Of a DNA stretch of 64,000 nucleotides, positions 26,007 through 33,723 are shown piece after piece. The DNA is from Prolixibacter bellariivorans ATCC BAA-1284. Lineage in GTDB: Bacteria; Bacteroidota; Bacteroidia; Bacteroidales; Prolixibacteraceae. The notes beneath the pieces are model-generated. The model saw only the letters and a program-made list of their open reading frames with translations. It searched no databases and was not told the origin of the DNA. The stretch spans positions 248,001 to 312,000 of the forward strand of contig NZ_JHXO01000009.1 in NCBI RefSeq assembly GCF_000621705.1. The letters run 5' to 3'. A program made the position numbers and the translations under genes. Within the stretch, counting starts at the first letter, position 1; each line of letters opens with the position of its first letter.

Positions 26007-27077
26007 ATGGAGAAACACGAAATTGCGTCAGCCCGACTGCTAAACCAACAAATTTCTGCATCCAATAGAACATCACCATCTCAAAGTGTCAAATGGCTTG
26101 GAGCCATGCAGGCTCAGGATGCTGCCATGGCCCTGTGGGCAATTGGACTAAGAACACCCTATTCAACCATATCATCCGTCATAAAGGCTTGTGAGCGAGG
26201 AGAAATAATCCGCACACATCTCATGCGTCCCACCTGGCACTATGTATCGGCTGACGATATTTACTGGATGCTTGAATTAACTGCACCCCAGATTAAAAAC
26301 TCCTTAAAAACACGCCACAAACAGTTAGGCATAACTGATGATATCCTGAAAAGAGTAAAAGACATTTTCATCGAATACCTGATGAGAAACGGTGCTTCAC
26401 CACGCGAAGAATTGGTCTCTCAATTGAAAGAAGCCGGCATTCCGAATGAGGATAACAGGGCTGCACACTTGCTTATGCACACAGAGTTGGACGGAATCAT
26501 TTGCAGCGGACCAATGAAAGGCAACAAACAAACCTACGCCTTGCTGGAAGAAAGAGTTCCAAAGAAAAAGACACTGCCCTACGAAGAAGCGTTAGCTGAA
26601 CTGGCCATGAGATATTTTTCCAGCCATGGACCTGCCACCCTAAATGATTTTGCCTGGTGGTCGGGCCTTAGAGCAAAACAAGTGAAGCTTGCTATCGAAC
26701 TGGCAAAACAGCAACTGCAATCTGCAATAATAGATTCACAGGAATATTGGTTCTCATCGAATACTCAATTCTCTAAAACAAATCATCAGTCGGTTCATCT
26801 CCTACCAGCATTTGATGAGTTTATTATCAGCTACCGCGACAGAAGCGCTATTCTTACTTCTGAGCACCATAAAAAAGCGGTTTCCCGGAATGGCTTATTT
26901 TGGCCGGTCGTTGTGGTAAACGGAAAAGTGGAAGGATTGTGGAAAAGAACAATCAAAAAAGATAACGTAAACATCGAAACCAATTTCTTTGAGTCACCTC
27001 CCAAACATGTTGCTCAAAAGGTATTGAAACAGAAGCTAATTTTAGCCAGTTTCCTCGGAAAAAAACTCACCGATTAA
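26007..27077 (+). CDS. AlkZ/YcaQ-like winged-helix DNA glycosylase
   Basis: A 356-residue member of the HTH_42 family. The catalytic QxQ motif is present (Gln35-Ala-Gln37 in LGAMQAQDAA), followed by the conserved RTHLMRPTWHYV. AlkZ enzymes remove alkylated bases or unhook DNA crosslinks by cutting the glycosidic bond. The tandem winged-helix arrangement fits the length. The gene stands alone, without biosynthetic neighbours, so a general repair role is more likely than self-resistance to a toxin. Confidence 0.82.
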   Translation: MEKHEIASARLLNQQISASNRTSPSQSVKWLGAMQAQDAAMALWAIGLRTPYSTISSVIKACERGEIIRTHLMRPTWHYVSADDIYWMLELTAPQIKNSLKTRHKQLGITDDILKRVKDIFIEYLMRNGASPREELVSQLKEAGIPNEDNRAAHLLMHTELDGIICSGPMKGNKQTYALLEERVPKKKTLPYEEALAELAMRYFSSHGPATLNDFAWWSGLRAKQVKLAIELAKQQLQSAIIDSQEYWFSSNTQFSKTNHQSVHLLPAFDEFIISYRDRSAILTSEHHKKAVSRNGLFWPVVVVNGKVEGLWKRTIKKDNVNIETNFFESPPKHVAQKVLKQKLILASFLGKKLTD

Positions 27078-27222
27078 TAAGACCAATTTGCTTTGAATAA
27101 CAAATCTTAAAATCGGAAAGCCAGAAAACTTTATGCGTTAAGGAATTGTTTTCTAGCTATACACTGCCTTGGTCTCACCAATCTAACCGAATAACATTCA
27201 GTACTAATTAAAATTCAACAAG

Positions 27223-27798
27223 ATGAAGAAAATTCTTTTTTTAACCGGTGATTTCGCAGAAGATTACGAAACCATGGTACCGTTTCAGATGCTCGAAATG
27301 GTAGGCTACGAAGTTCATGCCGTTTGCCCCGGAAAGAAAAAAGGGGAAACCGTTAAAACGGCTATTCATGATTTTGAAGGCGACCAGACCTATTCAGAAA
27401 AACCGGGACACAATTTTGCACTGAATTACAGTTTCAAAGATGTTAAAGCGGAACAATACGACGGGTTGGTAATTGCGGGAGGAAGAGCCCCTGAATACCT
27501 GCGTCTGAATAAAGACTTACTGGAAGTTGTGAAGCATTTCTTTGTTGCAAACAAGCCCGTAGCGGCTATCTGCCACGGAGCCCAGATTTTAACAGCAGCC
27601 AATGTGGTAAAAGGAAGAAAGCTGACCTGCTATCCGGCGGTTGGACCCGAGGTAACTCTGGCCGGAGGCGAATATCAGGATATCCCGGTAACCGATGCTT
27701 ATGTTGATAGGAATTTGGTTACCTCGCCGGCGTGGCCAGCTCATCCGGCTTTCATCCGTGAGTTTTTGAAAATAATGGGCGCTAAAATTCAGATTTAA
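27223..27798 (+). CDS. DJ-1/PfpI family protein
   Basis: A 191-residue flavodoxin-like protein with the nucleophile elbow [11 protein letters not shown] (Cys117-His118) and an acidic residue near the N-terminus (FAEDYE) as in PfpI/YhbO. Members act as deglycases, glyoxalases or chaperone-like stress proteins; the exact activity cannot be chosen from sequence. It is followed by its own terminator. Confidence 0.88.
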   Translation: MKKILFLTGDFAEDYETMVPFQMLEMVGYEVHAVCPGKKKGETVKTAIHDFEGDQTYSEKPGHNFALNYSFKDVKAEQYDGLVIAGGRAPEYLRLNKDLLEVVKHFFVANKPVAAICHGAQILTAANVVKGRKLTCYPAVGPEVTLAGGEYQDIPVTDAYVDRNLVTSPAWPAHPAFIREFLKIMGAKIQI

Positions 27799-27819
27799 TA
27801 CGCATAAAATGACATTTGA

Positions 27820-27872
27820 GAAAAGGACCGGATATTATTCTGAATCAGAACTTTTTCCGGTTCTTTTTCATT
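27820..27872 (+). terminator. Intrinsic terminator after the DJ-1/PfpI gene
   Basis: A 12-bp stem with one wobble (AAAAGGACCGGA / TCCGGTTCTTTT) merges into a T-rich tail. Confidence 0.8.
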
Positions 27873-27940
27873 ATCGGTATGTAATTCTCCAATTTCTGAG
27901 CATTCCATATCTTTGAGCCACAAATTAAAAAGGGGTTATT

Positions 27941-28234
27941 ATGTTTATTGTAATTCTAACATACAAAGTCGCGATTGAGGAGGTGGAAAAACATCTGGAA
28001 GCGCACGTTGAATACCTGAAAAAACAATATGAAGCAGGGAGTTTCATTGCTTCCGGAAGAAAAGTGCCACGTACCGGTGGAGTGATTCTTTCAAATACGG
28101 ACTCCAAAGAAGAGCTCGAAAATGTACTCTCACAGGACCCATTCAATATCAATGATGTGGCTGATTATGAAATTATCGAATTTGTCCCCACGATGACGAG
28201 TAAAGAACTTGAATTCCTGAAAGTGACGATGTAA
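27941..28234 (+). CDS. YciI-family protein
   Basis: A 97-residue ferredoxin-like-fold protein. The helix VEKHLEAHVEYLKKQYEAG followed by FIASGRKVPRTGGV is the YciI signature, with the conserved histidine of HVEYL and a later acidic residue. Family members are small enzymes of mostly unknown substrate. It lies between PfpI and mnmH, with no sign of an operon. Confidence 0.82.
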   Translation: MFIVILTYKVAIEEVEKHLEAHVEYLKKQYEAGSFIASGRKVPRTGGVILSNTDSKEELENVLSQDPFNINDVADYEIIEFVPTMTSKELEFLKVTM

Positions 28235-28308
28235 TCCTTTTCAGCATCATCTAGTATTAAGAATTAACCTTAAAACTTTCACATCATTAATTCCAAATCA
28301 ACACATTC

Positions 28309-28338
28309 TTGTTTTACGCCCCGAAAAGCATAATTTTA
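28309..28338 (+). promoter_or_regulatory. Candidate promoter of mnmH-selD
   Basis: TTG at 28309-28311, a 19-base spacer and TAATTTTA at 28331-28338, close to TAnnTTTG. It lies 17 bases before the mnmH start, so the leader would be very short. Confidence 0.45.
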
Positions 28339-28354
28339 TGCCAAATTTCACCAC

Positions 28355-29380
28355 ATGCAAATATTGTCTCCCAACGAATTCCTTGATAAAGCAGAATATA
28401 CACCTGTAGTTGATGTTCGTTCACCCGCCGAATACGCCGAAGGACACATTCCGGGAGCGATCAACATTGCACTCTTTTCAAATGACGAACGAGCCAAAGT
28501 AGGAACCGTGTACAAGCAGCAGGGCCGGCTTCAGGCCATTGAACTAGGTTTGGATATCGTTGGTCCTAAAATGTCAGGATTTGTGAAAGAAGCACAAGCT
28601 TTAGCTTCCGGTGGAGAGTTGCTTGTTCACTGTTGGCGTGGAGGAATGCGTTCAGAAAGTATGGCCTGGCTATTCGAGCGGGTAGGCATACAATGCTTCA
28701 CGCTGAAAGGAGGTTACAAGGCTTACCGCAATCTGTTGTTGGAAGAACTTGGGACCATTCCCCGCCTAATTGTTCTGGAAGGATTTACCGGCAGTGGGAA
28801 AACAGAGGTGTTGCAGGAATTGGACCAACAAGGCGAACAAATTTTGGATCTGGAAGGTCTGGCCAATCATCGCGGTTCCGTTTTTGGCGGTGTGGGACAA
28901 GGAGAACAACCCACCACACAACAATTCCAGAATAATTTGCTGGCCGTTTCACGGAAACTCGACCGTGAAAAACGTGTTTGGGTAGAAGGTGAAAGCAAAA
29001 GCATCGGTCGCGTTTTCCTACCCGATTCCTTTTGGAAAAACATGAATCAAGCCCGAATCATTGAAATTGACGTACCAATTGAAGAGCGAGTCAAGCGAGT
29101 TGTCAAAGATTACGGGATGCTTGAAAGACCTCAAATGGAGAAGGCTATTTTATCTTTACACAAAAGGCTTGGGGAAGAACAAACCAACACGATTCTCGAA
29201 TTATATCAAACGGATAAGCTGGAACAGGTCGCAGCCATGTTACTCAGTTATTACGATAAAACATATCGCTACAGCCGTGATAAATACAAAAAGAGTTGCG
29301 CCAGCGTCGATTTGAGCGGGAATAATATCCGCGAAGATGCCGGAAAGCTCGTGGAAAAAGCAAACGAATTAAAGTTTTAA
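28355..29380 (+). CDS. mnmH: tRNA 2-selenouridine synthase
   Basis: A 341-residue two-domain enzyme (also called SelU or YbbB). The N-terminal rhodanese domain carries the catalytic Cys93 in [10 protein letters not shown]. The C-terminal half is a P-loop domain with GFTGSGKT (143-150). It converts 2-thiouridine at the wobble position of some tRNAs to 2-selenouridine through a geranylated intermediate, using selenophosphate. The selD gene follows 7 bp downstream, so the two form an operon. Confidence 0.94.
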   Translation: MQILSPNEFLDKAEYTPVVDVRSPAEYAEGHIPGAINIALFSNDERAKVGTVYKQQGRLQAIELGLDIVGPKMSGFVKEAQALASGGELLVHCWRGGMRSESMAWLFERVGIQCFTLKGGYKAYRNLLLEELGTIPRLIVLEGFTGSGKTEVLQELDQQGEQILDLEGLANHRGSVFGGVGQGEQPTTQQFQNNLLAVSRKLDREKRVWVEGESKSIGRVFLPDSFWKNMNQARIIEIDVPIEERVKRVVKDYGMLERPQMEKAILSLHKRLGEEQTNTILELYQTDKLEQVAAMLLSYYDKTYRYSRDKYKKSCASVDLSGNNIREDAGKLVEKANELKF

Positions 29381-29387
29381 ACGGAAA

Positions 29388-30449
29388 ATGGAAAAAAAAT
29401 CAGATAATCAACCAGTCATTAAGCCGCTAAGGCTTACGCAATATTCACATGGTGCGGGATGCGGATGCAAAATATCCCCAAAGGTTTTACGAAACATTCT
29501 GGCCGAAACAGAAACGGAGATTGACGATCCCAATCTCTTGGTAGGTAACGGTACACTCGACGATGCTGCGGTATATGCCATCGATGATGAAAAGGTACTC
29601 ATCTCCACCACCGATTTCTTCACTCCTATTGTAGATGATCCATATGATTTTGGAGGCATTGCATCAGTGAACGCCATAAGTGATATTTATGCTATGGGCG
29701 GAAAACCACTGATGGCCATTGCAATCTTGGTATGGCCGGTGGATAAGCTTCCGGCTGAAACCGCAGGGAAAGTTCTTGAAGGAGCGAAAAGAGCCTGTGC
29801 ACAGGCAGGTATTGCCATTGCCGGCGGACACAGCATCGACGGCCCGGAGCCAATTTTTGGCTTGGCTGTTACGGGAATAGCATCGAGAAAGCACATAAAG
29901 AAGAACAGCTCCGCAGTTGCCGGTTCCGAACTTTACCTGACCAAACCATTGGGAGTTGGCATTTTAACCACAGCGCAAAAACAAGGCATCCTCAAAGAAG
30001 AAGACTTGGATGTCGCCCGCAACTCGATGATTACCCTGAATAAAATTGGCCAGGAACTGGGAGAACTGGAAGGAGTAACAGCCATTACCGACGTAACCGG
30101 ATTTGGGCTGCTGGGACATTTATCCGAAATATGCGAAGGAAGCAATCTAAGTGCGACTATCGATTCGGCAAAAGTGCCGACACTGAACAATCTTGATTTC
30201 TACATCAAGCACAAAACCTTCCCGGGTGGTACCTTCCGAAATTTTGACAGTTATGGACACAAGATTTCTCCCCTGACGGAAGAACAAAAGGTGGTACTTT
30301 GCGATCCGCAAACCAGCGGCGGACTTTTGGTTGCAGTCGATCCTGCCCACCGGGAGAAATTTCTTGAGGTAACCTCACGTTATGGAATGCAACCGGAGTC
30401 ATTTGGTTTGCTTACCGCTCCGAAAGAATTTGTCGTTCAGGTAAACTAA
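29388..30449 (+). CDS. selD: Selenide, water dikinase (selenophosphate synthase)
   Basis: A 353-residue enzyme that makes selenophosphate from selenide and ATP. The active-site segment [13 protein letters not shown] has Cys25 (equivalent to E. coli Cys17) and Lys28; no in-frame UGA selenocysteine codon is used. The AIRS-type ATP-binding and C-terminal domains are complete, with [13 protein letters not shown] and [10 protein letters not shown]. No selA or selB is present in this window, so here selenium seems meant for tRNA modification. Confidence 0.95.
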   Translation: MEKKSDNQPVIKPLRLTQYSHGAGCGCKISPKVLRNILAETETEIDDPNLLVGNGTLDDAAVYAIDDEKVLISTTDFFTPIVDDPYDFGGIASVNAISDIYAMGGKPLMAIAILVWPVDKLPAETAGKVLEGAKRACAQAGIAIAGGHSIDGPEPIFGLAVTGIASRKHIKKNSSAVAGSELYLTKPLGVGILTTAQKQGILKEEDLDVARNSMITLNKIGQELGELEGVTAITDVTGFGLLGHLSEICEGSNLSATIDSAKVPTLNNLDFYIKHKTFPGGTFRNFDSYGHKISPLTEEQKVVLCDPQTSGGLLVAVDPAHREKFLEVTSRYGMQPESFGLLTAPKEFVVQVN

Positions 30450-30468
30450 AACAGGCGATTAAAACAGA

Positions 30469-31407
30469 TCAACAGCAGCCATTACCATCTACCAGAATAC
30501 CCGGATGGTGATGGCTGTTGTATTCAAACTGCAGTGTTACATGCTCGATGCCGTACTCGTGATGCAGCAATTCCTCGATATCGTGACGCACGTTAAGTGT
30601 TTCACTGGTCGGTAAATCATTTTGCAGGTTAACATGTGCCTCAAAATAGAGACTTCCTTCCGAAAGCGCCCATGAATGAAGGTGATGGACGTTATTGATT
30701 TCCGGCAATGTTTCCAGTTTTTTCTTGGCCTCTACCAAATCAACCTCCGACGGGGTAAACTGCATCAGTACCGAAGTTGATTCTTTCAACAATCCAATTG
30801 TGTGATAAAGAATGTAAACACTGATGACGACAGTCACCAGCGGGTCAATCCAGTAAATTTGCCACATTTCAATCACAACGGCACCAATAATAACGGCCAG
30901 TGAGGTAAGTGCATCACCTAACAGGTGAAGATAAGCTGCCCGGACATTGATGTTGCTTCCTTTATCCTTTTGCAAGAGAAGCACCGAAAATACATTTGCT
31001 ACCAATCCAATAATCCCCATCCACAACATGATGCCACCGTTAACCGGAGTAGCATCGGTAAAACGTTGCGCCGCTTCCACTATCAGGTAAGCCGAAACGG
31101 CAATCAGAGCAACCGAATTGATGAACGCTGCCAGAATCTCACTTCGGCGAAAGCCAAAAGTTTGGCGTGGCGTGCCCGGCTTTTTTCCCAAGCGGTAAGC
31201 AATCCAGGCAAGCAATACCGCAACGCCGTCACTCAGATTATGTAACGCGTCTGAAATCAGTGCCAAACTGTTCGACAGAATTCCCCCCACAATTTGAGCG
31301 GCTGTGATAATGAAGTTCAGAATAATGGTCAGGAAAAGCTTCTTCCCGGTCATACTATCGACCGCGGCATGCTCGTGATGATGGTGGTTATGATGATGTG
31401 AACTCAT
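30469..31407 (-). CDS. Cation diffusion facilitator (zinc-type exporter)
   Basis: A 312-residue inner-membrane metal/proton antiporter with six helices. The metal site is built by SDALHNLSDG in TM2 and HLLGDALTS in TM5 (HxxxD). Both ends are histidine- and cysteine-rich (HHHNHHHHEH at the start, NGCC at the end), suggesting Zn, Co or Cd export from the cytoplasm. A very strong terminator hairpin reading in the same direction stands 14 bases before the start codon. Confidence 0.92.
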   Translation of the reverse strand: MSSHHHNHHHHEHAAVDSMTGKKLFLTIILNFIITAAQIVGGILSNSLALISDALHNLSDGVAVLLAWIAYRLGKKPGTPRQTFGFRRSEILAAFINSVALIAVSAYLIVEAAQRFTDATPVNGGIMLWMGIIGLVANVFSVLLLQKDKGSNINVRAAYLHLLGDALTSLAVIIGAVVIEMWQIYWIDPLVTVVISVYILYHTIGLLKESTSVLMQFTPSEVDLVEAKKKLETLPEINNVHHLHSWALSEGSLYFEAHVNLQNDLPTSETLNVRHDIEELLHHEYGIEHVTLQFEYNSHHHPGILVDGNGCC

Positions 31408-31421
31408 AAGAATACAAATTT

Positions 31422-31452
31422 AAAAAAACCCCGGTTCAATCGAACCGGGGTT
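31422..31452 (-). terminator. Strong terminator hairpin in the leader of the CDF gene
   Basis: An 11-bp perfect stem (AACCCCGGTTC / GAACCGGGGTT) with a 4-base loop is followed on the minus strand by seven T. The T run ends 14 bases upstream of the CDF start codon. On the plus strand no T run follows. It is therefore either the end of a short upstream RNA or an attenuator of the CDF gene. Confidence 0.75.
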
Positions 31453-31743
31453 GTAACCCTTAAAACACCAACGCAAAGGAAATCAATCAAGAATTAAACC
31501 AACTAACCTAACTTAACTAAACAAACCATAGAAAAAACTACTGTACTCATTCTCTGAAACGTAACAGCAATAAAAAGGTTTACAAATTGACCTGAAAATT
31601 GATACTAAAAGCGAAAAAAAACACCCTTGATTAAATTCAATTTTAAGAGAAGAAGTACTCCAATTGAAAACTTCTGAAGAACGATGCATAATCCTATGAT
31701 TTTTTATATTTTCAGACGAACGAAATCAAATAACCTGAAATCC
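31453..31743 (-). other. A/T-rich region, possible leader or small RNA
   Basis: No protein gene is supported. Read on the minus strand it leads into the strong hairpin at 31422-31452. It contains repeated AAC/TAAC-type tracts (about 31496-31530) and a start-stop mini-frame of eight codons at 31503-31529. I could not match a known riboswitch. On the plus strand it precedes the secreted protein gene at 31744. Confidence 0.3.
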
Positions 31744-32445
31744 ATGAAACAGAAACAACAGATCATTATCCTTCTTCTCCTTGTACTACCAATCATTGGA
31801 AAATCACAAAATGTTATTCTCAGAACCATCGACGATGTACGATTCTCCAAAATGATACAAGGAGAACATTTCGGCATCCAAAACCTTTCTCTGAAAGATA
31901 TCAAAGGTTCACCTTACCTGAACGACCAATTTGTAAAAGGAACTGTTATTACGACTAAGAATGAAAAATACGTAGATGTTCCGTTGCGATACGACCAATA
32001 CCAGGATGAACTGCAGTTTGAGAAGGATGGAAAAGCAATGACATTTTCACCCAGGGATGTCGTAAAAAGAGCGGAGTTCGGCAATCGCGTATTTACCTAT
32101 ACTAAATACCAGTTCACTGATAAAAAAATAAAAGAAGGCTACTTCGAAATTTTGGCTGATGGTAATGTCAGGCTCCTGGCACAACATACCATCAAGTTCT
32201 TCGAAAAAGAAAAAGAGAAACCTTACGTAGAGCCCAAGCCAGCCCGGTTCGACTGGCCCCTGGAAGAATTTTACATCCAGGTAGGCGCTTTCCCTGCTCA
32301 ACATGTCAGTAAGAAAAAGAACCTGTTGGAAGCTTTCCCAAAACATCAGAAAGAAATAGCAGATTATTACAAATCCAACAAGCTATCAACCAAAGACAAA
32401 GCGGATTTGATTAAGCTGGTACAATACTACAATTCACTGAACTAA
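31744..32445 (+). CDS. Secreted protein of unknown function
   Basis: About 233 residues. I chose the Met at 31744 because it begins a clear signal peptide (MKQKQQIIILLLLVLP..GKSQ); 20 further codons are open upstream. The mature part is beta-rich at first (VKGTVITTKNEKYVDVPLRYDQYQDEL) and lysine- and glutamate-rich later. The C-terminus (about 180-233) is helical. It resembles general Bacteroidota periplasmic proteins, but I do not recognise a family. The membrane protein gene at 32457 follows 11 bp downstream. Confidence 0.7.
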   Translation: MKQKQQIIILLLLVLPIIGKSQNVILRTIDDVRFSKMIQGEHFGIQNLSLKDIKGSPYLNDQFVKGTVITTKNEKYVDVPLRYDQYQDELQFEKDGKAMTFSPRDVVKRAEFGNRVFTYTKYQFTDKKIKEGYFEILADGNVRLLAQHTIKFFEKEKEKPYVEPKPARFDWPLEEFYIQVGAFPAQHVSKKKNLLEAFPKHQKEIADYYKSNKLSTKDKADLIKLVQYYNSLN

Positions 32446-32456
32446 ATCTCATTTTA

Positions 32457-32936
32457 ATGGATTATGTTATCATTGCCGCCAGTGCCATCTTAATGTTAGT
32501 TGGCTTAATTGGGTGTGTCCTTCCGGCTCTCCCCGGACCAACACTTTCGTACCTCGGTCTGGTGGTCCTCAGTTTTTCCGACAGAGTAACTTTTTCAACC
32601 AAATTCTTCATTATTTGGGGAGTAGTTGCCTTGGTCGTCACCGTTCTCGATTATGTAATTCCCATTTGGGGAACGAAGCGATTCGGTGGCAGTAAATATG
32701 GCGTTTGGGGAAGCATCATTGGGCTTTTGGTAGGCTTGTTTTTCCCACCGGTTGGATTCATCATCGGACCTTTTGCCGGTGCGGTAATTGGAGAAATGTA
32801 TGCCGGCAAACGTTCCAAAGAAATGTTCCGGGCAGGATTTGGTTCGTTCATTGGATTCCTGGTAGCCACCTTCATAAAAATACTCATTTCAGGCACCATG
32901 TTTTTCCTATTCTTCAAGGGACTTTTCTGGTCCTGA
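32457..32936 (+). CDS. DUF456 family membrane protein
   Basis: A 159-residue protein with about four membrane helices and glycine-rich stretches (LLVGLFFPPVGFIIGPFAGAV and FGSFIGFLVATFIKI). These and the N-terminal LVGLIGCVLPALPGPTL match DUF456. Function unknown. It follows the secreted protein gene by 11 bp and may be co-transcribed. Confidence 0.85.
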   Translation: MDYVIIAASAILMLVGLIGCVLPALPGPTLSYLGLVVLSFSDRVTFSTKFFIIWGVVALVVTVLDYVIPIWGTKRFGGSKYGVWGSIIGLLVGLFFPPVGFIIGPFAGAVIGEMYAGKRSKEMFRAGFGSFIGFLVATFIKILISGTMFFLFFKGLFWS

Positions 32937-33062
32937 GCGGTATAAAAAGGCGAGAAAACGGACTTCGAAATCCGAAAACCTCAGATCATTTTGAACTATC
33001 TCTCTCGTTGTAACGTATATATAATATCGCCCCCGTCGAAAACCACGTTACAATTTTCACTA

Positions 33063-33716
33063 ATGAGAGGACTTATTTCATTTTACCGCAAACGCATATT
33101 CAGGATAGCAGAGTTTCTGGTAATCTTTGTGATTGTTCCTATTCTATTGTTCACAAAAGTTATCGACATCTCATTCATGCCAGTGCTGGCCATCGGAGCG
33201 TTGATTTTTCTGATACAACTCATCCGTGATCCCTCCTTTCGGAGAAAACGACTGTGGAACTGGAATAAAGCAAGAAAATCCATCGGAACCATCTTTCTCT
33301 ATTTCATCCCAGTGGCCCTTCTAATGACGGCTGTCGTTTATTTCTGGGAACCGGAACACCTTTTTTATCTGCCGCGAAAGCACCCGTTACTATGGCTGGG
33401 CTTGCTTATCTTCTACCCGCTTTTTTCCGTTATTCCGCAAAATATCGCATTCCGGGCATTTTTTGTTCACCGTTACCGGAATCTCTTCCAGAGGAACACC
33501 ACAATTATCCTGGCCAGTGCCGCAATGTTCGCTTTTGGGCACATTATATTCCATAACTGGCTGGCTATTATCCTCACCTTCGTTGGTGGCATACTATTCA
33601 CCAAACGCTACATCGAAACAAAATCATTGGTCGCCAGCATTATTGAGCATTCGCTTTACGGAGCTTGGCTTTTCACCTGCGGATTAGGCATGTTTTTCAC
33701 ACAACAGGGGATATAA
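33063..33716 (+). CDS. CPBP-type membrane protein with degenerate protease motif
   Basis: About 217 residues with six or so membrane helices. The start at 33063 (MRGLISFYRK) is chosen; 24 codons are open upstream. The layout matches CPBP/Abi membrane proteases. However, motif 1, usually EExxxR, reads QNIAFR, while the second-motif histidine (FAFGHIIFH) and a third (EHSLYG) remain. It may be an inactive family member or use another residue. It is convergent with the GH20 gene, 7 bp away. Confidence 0.7.
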   Translation: MRGLISFYRKRIFRIAEFLVIFVIVPILLFTKVIDISFMPVLAIGALIFLIQLIRDPSFRRKRLWNWNKARKSIGTIFLYFIPVALLMTAVVYFWEPEHLFYLPRKHPLLWLGLLIFYPLFSVIPQNIAFRAFFVHRYRNLFQRNTTIILASAAMFAFGHIIFHNWLAIILTFVGGILFTKRYIETKSLVASIIEHSLYGAWLFTCGLGMFFTQQGI

Positions 33717-33723
33717 ATTTTCT

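Noticed and set aside
31503-31529. Eight-codon leader peptide upstream of the CDF gene
   Set aside because: No ribosome site or biased codons; a frame this short is expected by chance.
31453-31600. NiCo (czcD-type) riboswitch
   Set aside because: I could not find the conserved helices of that class; only the terminator stem is clear.
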